NCBI GenBank assembly: GCA_020744425.1
Contig: JAGMUV010000036.1
Coordinates: 124,001 to 188,000, forward strand
Direction of reading: 5' to 3'
Source of the DNA: Dactylonectria macrodidyma
Lineage: Eukaryota > Ascomycota > Sordariomycetes > Hypocreales > Nectriaceae
DNA: 64,000 nucleotides
This document shows positions 22,005 through 33,086 of the stretch, one piece after another; within the stretch, counting starts at the first letter, position 1; each line of letters opens with the position of its first letter. The notes under the pieces were generated by a model. That model was not told the DNA's origin and searched no databases. It worked only from the letters and a program-made list of their open reading frames with translations. Both the position numbers and the translations under genes were made by a program.

Positions 22005-24277
22005 TATCCCATCAACTGCCAATGGGCTCCATTTTTGCCAAGGCCAAAATACCCACTATTGTACCCACTTTTACTCCGCACTTCAATCGGTACATGACGA
22101 AACATCATTTGCACCTATGTTTTCTTACCTGCTGCCACCACCAAAACCGTCATTTTGTTCAATGCTGCGATGTCTTCTAGTGATGCTGATGCTTCCAGTG
22201 CCTCCGGTGCCTCCGGTGCTTCCGTTGCTTCCGTACGAAGCTGTATTGTGGTTGAGATCCTTCCAGAAGACCTCGCCGTCGCCTGCACTGCCGACTGTAC
22301 CGGTACGCCAGAGCGGTGCGATCACAGCACAGTCCGGCCCCACGAACCTCCGGCTGTCGAGCGCGGGCCGGCGGGCTCCTTTATACCCTTTGACGTGCCG
22401 GCCCGACCCCGAGAGATACAGGAGCTGCCGGCAGCCCCGCTTGACTTATTCTTCCGGTACGTTCCCCGGGGCCTTATTGAGCGGTGGGTGCAATGGACGA
22501 ATGCAGCGCCGCTATCTAAGGAAGGCCCCCGGGCTAGAACTTCAAGAGTGAACGTATGGCGGAAGACTTCTGTAGATGAGATTTACCTTTTCTTAGGTAT
22601 TTTAATCTATATGGGAATACATAGCGAATCTGAAATATCAAGGTATTGGTCGACTCAACAGCAGAAGGAAGATCCTATCTATCCATTTACTCGGTTTATA
22701 TCCCGGAACCGCTTTCAGCTATTACTCCGACACCTCCGGGTTTTTGACACCTCCGAGTTCCAGCCTAGCCAGTCAGGAGGTCGACGCCAGGCCCGGGCCC
22801 AGGCCCCCGCCCAAGCCGGGGACCTGATGCCGGATATATATCGGAAGGTTAACGAATGGTCGGCCCATATCCAAGAGACCGGAGATTCCTTCTATACGGC
22901 TGGCTCCGACCTTACCGTTGACGAGGCTATGGTCCGATTTACCGGCCGGTCACTAGAGACGACAATACCGACGAAGCCGACCCCAACCGGCTTCAAGGTC
23001 TGGATCCTTGCCCAATCGGGCTACTGCCTCCGGTGGCTCTGGCACGTACACGGAAAGGGCCCATACGGACTAGTCCCTCAGGCCCGGCCGGCAGGCAGCA
23101 AGGCTGGAGCAGCTGCCGCAAAGTGGGACCCGTTAACGCCAACGCAACGGGTTGTAACGACACTTATTACCCTACTTCCGGCTGCAGTCTACCACGTATT
23201 CCTAGACAATCTCTTTGCTTCCGTACGGCTTCTCCGGGCCCTCCGGAAGCAGCAGGTCGGAGCTTCCGGGACCTGCCGGAAAAACAGTGGGATAGATAAG
23301 ATCCTCATCGCCGAGAAGGAAGCAGAAGGCCAGGGTATTCCTTGGGGTCAGATCCATTGCATCCCTATTCTTAGATGGGGAGGTATGGTATTGCAAACTG
23401 CTTTCTATAGATATCTCCATACTGATCAATTTGTCTCTTCATAGGTCAACCAATTCACCTGGAAGGATAACGCCCTTGCCCTCTTCTTGACAACCGTCTT
23501 CCGAGACGGCCGGGAGGTTATCCGTCTCCGGCGCCGGCCGGCCGGAAGCTCTGCTGGAAAGCGGGCTGCCCGGAAAGAAGCCTTCGGCTCAGACGTCCGG
23601 AAGAACCTCCCGGTGCCTGAGGCAATTGACGAATATAACCATAAGATGAATGGGGTTGATATAAGTGACCAGATGAGGTCTTATTATCAATACAGCCGCC
23701 CTATTCGTCGAGGAGGCTGGCAAGCCCTTGCTTGGAATTTCCTGCTAGAAGTGATCGTTGTGAATAGCTTCTTCCTGCAGCTCTGGGGCAAGCCCGAGTG
23801 GCAAAAGGTCAAGAACCAGTACCAATGGCGGCGACTGCTTGCATCCCAGCTTATTCAACAGTTTGGACCATTAGCAGGAGGTCGAAGATGTTCACGACCT
23901 CAGCGGGCTTCAGATAAGAGGAAAACGTCTATTCCTTGGCAGCAACATCGCAAGGGATCAAGGGGGGCTAATTCACCTTGCTCCTATTGCGGTAGTAGGA
24001 AAGCATTAAGGCGCCAGGCTCTAGGCGACATATCTGGGAATAGCCTCACTCAGCAGCCGCAACAGCGAAAAAGGACTCGAAAGGGCTGCTTAGACTGTAA
24101 CGTACCGCTATGTATTGATGGAGATTGTTGGTACCTTTGGCATACCCAAAATCTATAGGGGAATAGAGGTACCTTGAATCTTAGTATATGATTCGATTAT
24201 TCTAGTGGGCCTATAAGCCCTGATTGGCTTTACCCCGCCCTTGGCAAAAATGGAGCCCATTGGCAGTTGATGGGATA
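22005..24277 (+). mobile_element. piggyBac-like transposon with 39-bp perfect inverted ends
   Basis: Bounded by TATCCCATCAACTGCCAATG... at 22005-22043 and its exact inverted copy at 24239-24277 (39 of 39 bases). The 2.27-kb interior carries one piggyBac (DDE_Tnp_1_7) transposase gene on +. The expected TTAA target duplication is not intact: the left flank reads GTAT before TATCCC and the right CCAC after GGGATA, so the true end may lie a few bases inside or the target type differs. Confidence 0.85.
22170..24158 (+). CDS. piggyBac-family transposase
   Basis: First ATG of the frame is 22170 (a Ser/Ala-rich leader). Catalytic domain residues: LTVDEAMVRFTG (first Asp), HVFLDNLFAS (second Asp), NGVDISDQMRSYY (third Asp). 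The C-terminal Cys-rich finger CSYCGS ... CLDCNVPLCIDGDCW matches the piggyBac zinc-ribbon that binds the element ends. The frame is open 22155-23441, meets TAG at 23442-23444, and resumes in the same frame at 23445 (VNQFTWKDNALALF). That TAG is itself a good 3' splice site, but the only good donor (GTATGG at about 23393) is one base out of phase, so either the intron is unusual or a one-base frameshift exists. Family is certain; integrity is not. Confidence 0.82.
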
Positions 24278-24627
24278 CCACCCATCGGTTTTACCGAAAA
24301 GCTTCACTCAGCCAACGGAAGCCACATGAACTGACCAAGCCTTACTCAACCCTCTTCAGCAATAACGCTATCCCGATATGGAGTCTCACATCCAAGAAAG
24401 GCCCCGGCAAAGCGGCCGCCCTTTCTTCCCGGCCATCCTCCGCAGCCGTATCCGTACAGTAGCCCAGGACTTTGACGTTCTGCATGCACACCTTACCTCG
24501 GGGTCTCGGCCCCACGTCAGCCACTGGGTGCTTGAGAGTCTCAAAGCCTTTGACTAGCTTGGTCGTCTAGAATCCTGTCTCCTGGGCTAGCAAAACTCTA
24601 CTACTTGGTATCAGGCAAAAGTTTTGT
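24278..24627. other. Intergenic between two transposons
   Basis: No gene or repeat recognised. Confidence 0.5.
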
Positions 24628-25558
24628 TCCCCCCCCCCACAGGGTCAGGGGCCAAATTGGCCACTTTTCCCTCTAACGAGGTCACTGCCCCCTTTCTAAT
24701 CCTTCCAACCTACCAAAATCCAAGTATTTGACGATTCAAGAAAAGAATCATGATATTCAGCTGCAGTTGCGTTCCTTGGAGCAGCAGCAAGAGGAACTTT
24801 AGCTCTAACTTCAACGCCTTTAGCAGCAATTACAGCCGCAAACCCAATCTCCGCCACCGTCAATCTACATCAAAGCCGCGGTGACCGCCTTACTGCACGG
24901 GTCCTTCGGAACGCTGGCTTTTCTTATCAGCAGATTGCTAAGCAGACTGGGCTGACCTAGCGGCAGGTTTAGCTAACTGTGACAACCCAAGCAATTCCAC
25001 GCCGCAGACCTGGAAGACCCCCTATCCTGACTACTGCCCAGGTCGAGGAACTGATTGAGTTTGTGTGCGCCTCCAAGAATGGCCGGCGCATGGCTTTCGA
25101 TCGGATTCCGCGAGCTCTTGGCTGGAGCTGTTCTGAGTATGCTATTCGATATGCTCTTCGCAAAGCTTGATTTGCCCGATATCCTCCACGCCGGAAACCT
25201 CCGATTTCTGAGGAAACACAGAAGAAACGGCTTGCCTTTGCAAAGTTACATATTGAATGGACTCTAGAGGATTGGAAGGATATTCTTTGGGTCTGATGAG
25301 ACTTGGATAACAGGTGGAAAGCATAGACGAACCTGGGTTACCCGCAGACCAGGAGAGGAACTAGATCCAACTTCCATTCTTGAGAAAAAGTAGCGGAAGA
25401 AAGGATGGATGTACTGGGGCTGCTTTTATTGATGCCAAGGGAATGCATAAAAAGTACTAGGAAGTAGTTAGTCTGCAAATCAAAGAGATATTCGAGGTAC
25501 ATCTAGGGAGGGCCAAGTGACCAATCCCCCTCCCCCCCCCCTTTGACCCTGTGGGGGG
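24628..25558 (+). mobile_element. Shortened, degenerate Tc1/mariner element
   Basis: Ends share CCCCCCACAGGGTCA in inverted orientation (24630-24656 and 25541-25557), followed inward by ATTGG(C/T)CACTT on both sides. The interior translates in one frame from about 24960 (PGRPPILTTAQVEELIEFV, helix-turn-helix; then SDETWITGGKHRRTW, first catalytic Asp) with several stop codons (for example after YALRKA at 25168). The catalytic half with the second Asp and Glu is missing. Dead, internally deleted copy. Long C runs (24627-24638, 25525-25540) may be unreliable. Confidence 0.7.
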
Positions 25559-25814
25559 CGCTAACAACACCCTTACCCGATACCAAGTACGTACCTATAT
25601 ACCAACATGGACCGAGTACCCATAATACTAAACTCACATGTCCCCCCCCGTCCGTCGTCCTCATTCCATTCGTGAGTGATGCACGACATCATCTGCCTCT
25701 AGTCCAAGCAGCTTACTCCATGGGCGACTCCTATGAGACTCTCGTGGTGAAAGCGGCCTACGAAGCCAACTTGATCACATAGACAGGCTCGATAACGACC
25801 ACGACCACAACAAC

Positions 25815-27257
25815 ATGGCCGACGACCTATCCCCAGAAGGGACCACCTCACGGGGCCATATCGTATTCAACGTCAACGTTGCCCTCATTGTCATCACATC
25901 CGTCATTGTCCTGGCGCGATTATACGTCCGGCGCTTCATGACGAAAGCGCTCGGACTTGACGACATCTTAACTATCATATCATTCGTATGTCATGGCCCC
26001 AGACCCCTTGTCCCAGAGTCCCTCTCCTGATAGATCCTCTCTGGTAATCAGGTACTTTGTATCGCTGGGTCGGTTATAGAGATCGCTCAAGTCAAGTATG
26101 GATCTGGTACCCCAATACAATACATATCTAAAGAAGACTTGAATGTCTTCTTCACGGTATGAAGTCTATTCACCATAACCAAATGTCCGTTCAGCTGTGC
26201 TGACTCTTACAACTGCAGTTGCTAGCTATTGGCGAACTCCTCTACTTCCTCTCGTCGGGGTTCGTTCGACTGTCCATCTTGGCCTTCCTCCCACGTCTAA
26301 GTAGAGAACGTGCGTGACGCTCAGAAGAGGCTTGCAAGCTATTGTTCAGCGACTAACACTCGTATCAGGCTTCTTCATGCGTTGGGTCTGGGTCTTCGGC
26401 GTTGTTATCGTCGGCACCAGTCTCGCCGGCTTCTTCTTCATCCTCACAGAATGCAAGCCCATCGGGTATGCCACTCAACCCAGGCTACTATACTGATGTA
26501 ATCCATTGACCTCAGTGCAGTGATCTCTTCAAACCCGGAAAGCCAAATAGAGACTGCATTAGCAAAGACAGAGAGGCCCACTTGATGTGGGCGCACGCAA
26601 TCCTGGGAATCTGCATCGACATCGTCCTCTTCGGCCTACCAATATTGGTCATTCGCAGGAACATGAAGTCTAGTACCAAGACCATCAAAGTTATCCTCGT
26701 CTTTTGCGTCGGTCTCTTCGCCATCATCACGGGTATCGTACGCTTCGCCTTCGTCGTCACCACTGACTTTGCAACTAACACGTTTGTCTCATCTCCTGCT
26801 GAACCACTATACTATATAAACTGACACAATGCCTAGGACGTACAAGACGGTCCGTGTAAGCACATGGACAATGACCGAAGTTCACGTTGGCCTATGGTGC
26901 GGCTGCTTCCCGGCTCTCCAGCCCCTCCTCCGCCTCGTTTCCTACAAGGTCGGCCTCCGCAGCGGCCTCGACAGCACAAGCAAGAAGACGACGCACGGGA
27001 CGGGGACACACGCTCAGCCTCGCAGTGACTGGCCGGGTACCAACGGCTACTTCAAGCAGCACAGTGACATCGATAGAGATGGTGATGGCGCGAGCCAGAG
27101 GGTGATAGTTTCGGGCGGCGATTCGACGACGGAATACGTGGGGCTTGATGAGGTAGACAAGGGGGTTATGCTACGGACTGATGTGGTGATCAAGGTGGAA
27201 GAGGGTGTACATACAAGGGAGCGGCATGAGGTCAAGACCACTTGGGATGCGGTCTGA
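25815..27257 (+). CDS. Rhodopsin-domain (PTH11-like) seven-TM membrane protein
   Basis: Integral membrane protein of the large fungal rhodopsin-domain family, some members of which are PTH11-type G-protein-coupled receptors. Six exons: 25815-25985, 26052-26156, 26219-26309, 26369-26465, 26521-26781, 26837-27257; introns 55-66 nt, GT-AG, all phases consistent, 381 aa. Hydrophobic segments appear at VNVALIVITSVIVLARLYV, LLAIGELLYFL, VWVFGVVIVGTSLAGFFFI, AILGICIDIVLFGLPI, VILVFCVGLFAIITGIV and around VHVGLWCGCFPALQPLLRLV. LGLDDILTI and TMTEVHVGLWCGCFPALQP are family landmarks. No N-terminal CFEM domain. The soluble C-tail is 100 residues and acidic. Ligand unknown; the neighbours are transposons. 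Confidence 0.9.
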
Positions 27258-28105
27258 ATTGGTCTTGAAGGGGGTCAACAGAGTGCGTAATCAACCAATT
27301 CAACTCAACTGGCACCCCCTCGCAGTTGGATTGACATCCAGCCAAGTATATTTCAGTTGGATTGAAGTTGATTGTCACCAACGGATATCTCAGATCTTCA
27401 CGTCTTAACGCCGATTCTCAGGATCACTGCCACGACGGTAGAACAATACCCTCCCTGCTCCATGACCGCATACTCTGCGCCATCCCAATAGTATGTCGAT
27501 CAAGACGCGTTCGCAAAGGCGATACCATCTTTCCTGCGCTACTGAACGACCTCTCAGTCTCTGCTGACATCGTAGGGATAGACAGCAAGTCAGAGGCCAT
27601 CCCAGCGTTCCTAATAAGTCAAGTCTAGCAAGTCAAGTTAGCAAGCCAAATCAAGTCTTGCAAATCAAATCGTCGGGCTCACAACCCAAATCAAGTCAAG
27701 TTCTCCTCACTCAGACTTGCCAGACTTGCAAGTCATATATGGCATCTGGTTTTTCCTCTATATAGGGTCAATTGGCCACGGAAAGTGGCCAAATATGGTT
27801 CTGGTGATAATTTTCTTGGTGTTGTCTCCTGTCTCCAAAGGGTCCTCATACCTGCACAGCCGGCTGTGCGAATAAGATCCGTTATGTAAGGGGCATGTGT
27901 GTGCAAGAGATATCTCTTTTCTATCTACAGAAACAGCATTTATTCATACAATTGAAGAGAGATGATGATTTGTTGTATATGCAGCTATTCAGTGTGTAGT
28001 TTATCATCTATTGGCAACGTACCAGTCTGCCCAAGGCCGTAAAGAACACACAATGCGTCACCACAACAACACGGCTATCACGATGCAAGTGAATCACTTC
28101 AACAC
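27258..28105. other. Intergenic with CAAGTC-rich low-complexity tract
   Basis: At 27613-27742 the words CAAGTC, CAAGTT and CAAATC recur many times. At 27767-27800 TTGGCCAC/GTGGCCAA forms a small hairpin next to AGGGTCAATTGGCCAC, a word like the end of the Tc1 element at 24.6 kb, so it may be a solo end of that family. No gene. Confidence 0.45.
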
Positions 28106-28383
28106 GTGCAATATATAAAGCAGGGCTTTTTCTCTTGGAAGAAGCTCTCTACTACTACATCAAACAGTATCGTAAAGATGTACAACCGCAACCAAAGGCA
28201 GCGTCAGAACCCTCAAGACTTCCCCATCTTTGTAGATAACACAGCAACACCAGCAGGGCCTTTGGCAATAAACCAGAACAACCAGTTTATTCTACGGCCC
28301 ATTGCTACTAACCAACTAACGCGGCCTGAAGAACGCCTTGCTCATACATCAACGATGCCATTCCCTACTGACCTATGGACAGA
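28106..28383 (+). other. Unrecognised ORF cut by the next element
   Basis: An open frame starting at 28106 (Gln/Asn-rich, IKQGFFSWKKLSTTT...) runs into the hairpin-repeat element at 28384, where it ends by chance at 28441. No domain recognised. The host-like part may be a gene fragment or untranslated sequence. Confidence 0.25.
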
Positions 28384-28439
28384 GCTCCTAATAGTCCAGA
28401 CCAAAAACTATACTATTAGTCCAAACTGCAGTCCAGACT

Positions 28440-28640
28440 AATAGTCCACGGACTATTGGTCCAGTTTGAGTCTCTCGGGCTAAACTGACGGTCCAGTCCG
28501 CGTCTCTCGGACTAGACTGACAGTCCAGTCTACGTCTCTCAGACTGGACTGATGGTTCAGTCTGACTTCTACCAGACCGACCAGTAGTCCAGTCCGAGGG
28601 TCGCAGACTAACAGTCTGACTATTAGTCCGTCCAAGATTC
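28440..28640. repeat. Hairpin minisatellite, left array
   Basis: About five or six units of about 32 bp with the consensus GTCCAGTCT-n8-CTCAGACTGGACTGA; the best unit at 28517-28550 has a perfect 10-bp stem. Confidence 0.7.
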
Positions 28641-29449
28641 GGTGTGCCTTAGGCAACGTTTTCCGAATCTGTGGTCTGCTGCAGAGTGCCAATTCAGCAA
28701 CTACGCGATCCAACGCGTCCAACGGCGCCCAACGCGTGACACGCGTTTGGAGAAAATTTCGACGCGGTGCTAAGATATGTTAGCCGGTACAGCCCAGCAC
28801 TGCGTTCGTCTACGGCAAACCAAGTATCTTGCAACTGAAACCATCGGCCTAACAAGATCCCAGAATTACATGTTTCGACCTGTTCAACAGTAACCTAATT
28901 TTATAGTTTCGAATGGGCTACCTTACCGATTTCCAGGAAGAATATCTGCAACGTGAGAGATGATGAAGTGCATGTTATCTGAGGAGCGAAAACCCGCCCG
29001 GTGGCGTTAAGATATACCAGCCCCGCCATTACAGGTAGGTGGCATGCACAGTATCCCTTATCCGGCGCGTGTAGGGTAGGTTCGCTCGCAGTAACACGGA
29101 TCTCAGCAAGCCAATTGAGATGCTAGTAAACACGCAGGTCTCTGCGTCAGAATCATATTTCATACTACTTACGATATAGTCACCGAATCTATCGTGCTGA
29201 GAGCTTCCGTCTGGTATCAATTCCATCATGATCAGAGATATATTCCCGAATCATCGAAAGACCGTCGAAAGACCGATAACAGTGACGTGGCGCAGTGAGC
29301 CTATGGTTACCGTCACTGCGAGAGAACGGCCCAAAGCCCAGATTAAGCCAAGTCCAGTCCGCTTGAAAGATGTTTGTCTCTCAAGCATTTTCGTCCACTC
29401 TCGCTGTCTCATGTCATATCGGGTTTATCGACGAAGACGGGAGTCACGT

Positions 29450-29675
29450 GTCTGGACTATTAGTCTAGGCCGCAGTTTGCACTCCAGTCTGGTCTGACGG
29501 TGACGGACGGACCGATAGTTCAGTCTGCACATCTCGGTCAGACTGCCAGTCCAGTCTGCACATCTCAGTCAGACTGCTAGTCCAGTTCGACCAAAGTCAG
29601 ACGGACTGCTAGTTTAGTCTAGCCAAGTCAAACGGACTAAATGGCCAGTCTGAGGCGTCCAGACGGACTGATTGC
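29450..29675. repeat. Hairpin minisatellite, right array
   Basis: Same repeat family; two adjacent units share TTCAGTCTGCACATCTC / CCAGTCTGCACATCTC followed by GGTCAGACTGCC-type arms. Confidence 0.7.
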
Positions 29676-29738
29676 ACTATTAGGAGCGCTGATGAGGACT
29701 CCGATCCCCCAAACGTCTACCGACACTGAACACTTCGC

Positions 29739-29924
29739 CAGTGATCGGAATGGTCCGGTATGAGTTGGTATTGGTATGGTATATACCGCCAAGACTTGGT
29801 ATGGTTTGAGGAAATCTCGATACCATGGTATTACCGGTATACCAAGTCATACCAGTAACGCTAAAAATAGGCCGAGGTAAAGCACTTAGCGGCGGGGAGT
29901 GGCTTGAATCTAAACTAAAATGGC
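29739..29924. repeat. CAGTGATCGG repeat element, copy 1 (left part)
   Basis: Starts CAGTGATCGGAATGGTC and matches the element at 60640-61240 for about 190 bp, including the GGTATGGTATATACC palindrome-rich stretch. It is interrupted by the Tc1 element at 29927, and the sequence after that Tc1 (31325 on) resembles the other copy for only a few bases. The CAGTG start recalls hAT-type ends. Confidence 0.65.
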
Positions 29925-29926
29925 TA

Positions 29927-31322
29927 CAGTGGGGTTCCAAAAGTCCTGCAACGCCACGCGACTCGCGTCGACGATCGGAACCGCGTTTCCTGCCACCTTC
30001 ATCTTCAATCATCTACAACTTTTTATTATGACGTCCAATTTACGGTCTTTTGGGACCATAATATCTGGAAATCGTCGAGGAAGACAAAAAACCAGTCCCG
30101 AGCTTCGTGCGGCTATTATTGCGGCCGTACAAGCTGGAGAGAAAAGGAGTGTGGTCGCGACGCGTTTTGGGGTTACGACAGCCACAATCAGGCGTCTGCT
30201 TCAACGGCTCGAGACAACGGCATCGATCGATCCTAGTCCTCGGTCCGGGCGTCCCCCAAGTCTGACGCCTCGGGCGAAAAGGGCTATTATTCACGCTGTA
30301 CGACAGGATGAAAGTGTCTCAAGGAAAGACTTAGTGGATGACCTGAGTCTTGGGGTGAGCGCCACGACGGTCCGCCGGAATTTAAATGAGGTTAACTTGC
30401 GCAAATGGCAAGCTAGGAAGAGGATCTTTTTACGAAAGGAAGATGCAGCTCAGCGGCTTCAATTTACGCGCGACTGGGCGAAGAGAGAAGAAGAATTGGG
30501 TGAGGTATGACTAAGTGTTTGATGCCCTCGTCTGCTACTATATGCGTTAATTACACACCCTAGGTTATCTTCTCTGATGAGTGCTCTGCTCAAAATGGCA
30601 GCGCCAATCCGGGCACCTGGGTCTGGAGGTTCACTCATGAGATCTATGACCCAAAATTCGTCAATAAAACAGCTCATGGCAAGGGAGATGTGACGATAAT
30701 GGTGTGGGGTGCAATTTGCAAGGAGAGCCGAAGCAAGCTGGTTATTATGACCCGAGACACAGCTTCTAAGCGCGGTGGCTACTCATCTAATAGCTATATT
30801 GAAGCTCTGACTTCTGGGCTTCTTCCTGATGATAATGGCACCCGGCATTTCCAGCAGGATAATGCCGGAATCCATACATCAAAGGTCTCAATGAGCTTTC
30901 TGCTTGAGCATGGAATCTCTCTTATTGACTGGCCTCCTCACAGCCCCGATTTAAACCCAATTGAGCATGTTTGGGCCAGACTGAAGAGAGATCTCTATAG
31001 AATGTTCCCTTGGGTCTCCAAATTGAAGAAAAACATAGCTGATATCGCAAAATTTAAAGCGTGCTTGGAAGCGGCATGGGAAGCTATCCCTCAGGACTTC
31101 ATTCGGGGCCTGCTAGAGTCAATGCCGAGGAGGATCGAGGCCTGCCGTAAGGCTCGGGGTTGGTAGACAAAATATTAAAGCCACGCCTCTGAGGAATCCA
31201 AAAATGTGGTTACTTTTATTGTAGCTAGTCTGTAGCCTGTGGAATTGGTATCTTTATTCTATGCGTTCCGGTCAGGGTGGTGGTGTAAGTGGGGCTGTTG
31301 CAGGACTTTTGGAACCCCGGTG
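29927..31322 (+). mobile_element. Tc1/mariner element, apparently intact
   Basis: 1,396 bp from CAGTGGGGTTCCAAAAGTCC to its inverted copy (GGACTTTTGGAACCCCGGTG), 28-bp ends with two mismatches, TA on both sides (29925-29926, 31323-31324). It carries one spliced transposase gene without stops. It lies inside copy 1 of the CAGTGATCGG repeat. Confidence 0.92.
30028..31166 (+). CDS. Tc1-like transposase
   Basis: Two exons, 30028-30504 and 30564-31166, with a 59-nt GT-AG intron (phase 0), 359 aa, the normal length. N-terminal paired-type helix-turn-helix domain: RRGRQKTSPELRAAIIAAV and VATRFGVTTATIRRLLQRL, with the GRPPSLTPR linker. Catalytic triad: VIFSDEC (first Asp), FQQDNAGIHT (second Asp), PHSPDLNPIEHVW (Glu), i.e. 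DD34E spacing by eye. It ends SMPRRIEACRKARGW, standard for fungal Tc1 proteins. No frameshift or premature stop, in contrast with the two other long Tc1 genes in the window, so this copy could still be mobile. Confidence 0.93.
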
Positions 31323-31324
31323 TA

Positions 31325-31985
31325 GCCTAGCAGGCTAGCGTATACAAAAACTCGCTTGATTTGGTGCATCAGTATCATGGGACTCAACGTCAACATCTCT
31401 CAACACTCCTACGTCATCGCCCGCACCGACGATACCTGTCGCACTGAGGTTGCGTTCACAGTAGGAATGGGTTATCAATTATTGTGGTGAACAGCAGTAA
31501 TATGTTGTTGATTGTTCGTTCTCGCGCGGGGTAGTCCCTCACACAGTTTTCTTGTAGCATATAGCTAGATGACTTGGTTTTGAGATCATGCCTACCCTGT
31601 AATAATACCTTTCTCGACATCGTCACCGACTCACCGGCGCCCATTCCATATTCACCACAAGGATGCACGGTAAAGAATTACAAAAATCGATGGAAAAAAT
31701 CTCAATAAAACCGATTTTCTTAATTTCATACATTTGAGTCTTCTTCTACAAGCTTTTCTTCCATGGAAAGGGTAGTTACATGATTGCTCTTCTTTTCTGA
31801 AACTGCGTCACCTTCTTATTCGTCATTTTGGCAATTCGGATCGATAGAGAGCCGCTTGATGGTTCAACTAAAGAGACCTGTATATAGGACGTAATGTAGA
31901 GGCAAAACAAAAATGAAGAAAATCGATCTGCCCTGGTTGTAAGGAGATATTCGTTTTGTCACGTGATCCCCATTACGCGTGACAA
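31325..31985. other. Intergenic, no gene seen
   Basis: Begins with a few bases resembling the continuation of the interrupted repeat (GCTAGC); otherwise unassigned. Confidence 0.5.
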
Positions 31986-31986
31986 A

Positions 31987-32745
31987 AGTAGTAGTAGTAG
32001 TAGATTTATTACGCCCGGGAGAACGGATCTCATAGGGCCATGGAACACGCTATGCTATTTACATTTCTGCCACCTTCAATCCTGACCACAAGTAAAGCCC
32101 CACTTTCTCTCCCTGGATCGCTTTCGTTTGGCCTCGCTTGACTCTCTCTGACAGGCCTGCTTGAAGGCCAATTTCTCCAAGTGTTCAGCATGCTATCCTC
32201 AGCAGCTGAAGCGTGGTCTGTCAAAATGAGGCTGTACTGTGTTAGTATTGTGCCACTGTTTCCTGGTTCCGGCTGTTAGTATGTCCCATTCTCCTACTTC
32301 ACTCCCAACCTTCCTGTCTTCATCGCAAATTTGATCGTTGCTCGCACCGCCTGTAGGTTAGGTGACCACTTCGGTCCGTCCAATGCCGACTTTCCTCCCA
32401 AAAAGAACGATAGGTTTCCTATCTCGCTTTGCCTGATTTGTCTTATGCCTTCGCGTTGTGCGTCCCACTTGGTGCATCGAAAGAGAAAATGTTCCATCGT
32501 CTCGACTGCCCTTCCACAGTCGCACAAGTCTGATTCCACTGCACCGATCCTCGACAGGTAGCTGTTAATCCTCGCCATTCCCGTGCGCAACTGCGAAAGC
32601 GTGTCTGCTTCGCGCCTCTTCAGTCCGTCGTACAGCACCTTTGTGTGTTTTCCTGGTAGCGCTTTGTCAACCCTCTTGGAGAAGCCGCCCACTCTGTCCG
32701 GTAGTGTACAAACACAGGGCTGTACAAAAACTCCGCCGGTCATGA
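31987..32745 (-). pseudogene. 5'-truncated Tad/LINE-type retrotransposon tail
   Basis: The minus-strand frame ending at 32294 encodes the C-terminal end of a non-LTR retrotransposon ORF2: HTKVLYDGLKRREAD, LSQLRTGMARINSYL and the zinc-binding CDCGRAVETMEHFLFRC. Upstream, at about 32745, it stops abruptly against hAT sequence of the opposite strand, so this is a 5'-truncated insertion or a junction. On the 3' side a run of AGT triplets (31987-32003; CTA repeats in LINE orientation) may be the simple-sequence tail of the element. No RT domain is left. Confidence 0.7.
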
Positions 32746-32751
32746 ATACGC

Positions 32752-33086
32752 TTGCCAACTCCGTTTCTCTGTTACAAACGAAAGCTCGGAATCGCCTTAC
32801 ACCCATGCACGCTGATATGCAGGCATTCATTTTTATGAATGACCGCGTATTAGATCGCCTTAAGGATCAGAAGTACGCCCAGAAAAAGCGCTGGGCGGAT
32901 CTTGAGGAGAAGGACTGGCTAGAACTCGAAGATTCATATCTCGAGTTATTTGTAAATGCGCAGGGCAAGAAGGTCTGGATGGATGGTGTGATGGCCTCCA
33001 CCAGTGGAGATTTTGAGTGGGAGGGTGTATTACAGTCGACGGGTGATATATTGGGGGTTGGCTCTGAGGTGGAGACAGAGGTTTGA
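32752..33086 (+). pseudogene. hAT transposase C-terminal relic (a)
   Basis: Encodes the hAT dimerisation tail: LANSVSLLQTKARNRLTPM, then FIFMNDRVLDRLKD and the acidic DWLELEDSYLELF. The conserved block normally between LANSV and LLQ (SERxFSxM) is missing, so about 9 residues are deleted. Everything upstream is LINE sequence on the other strand. Only the tail remains. Confidence 0.7.

Larger units (their letters stand above)
28384..29687. mobile_element. Foldback-like element with hairpin minisatellite ends
   Basis: A 12-bp inverted repeat GCTCCTAATAGT bounds the segment (28384-28395 and its complement 29676-29687). Inside each end are arrays of imperfect 32-bp units, each a hairpin: AGTCCAGTCT ... 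AGACTGGACT (28440-28640 and 29450-29675). The 0.8-kb middle has no coding signal. The structure resembles foldback transposons, whose long inverted ends are built from tandem repeats. No target duplication was found. Confidence 0.5.

Noticed and set aside
32583..33086. Single 167-codon plus-strand ORF as one gene
   Set aside because: It is a chimera: its first half is antisense to LINE sequence, its second half a hAT tail.
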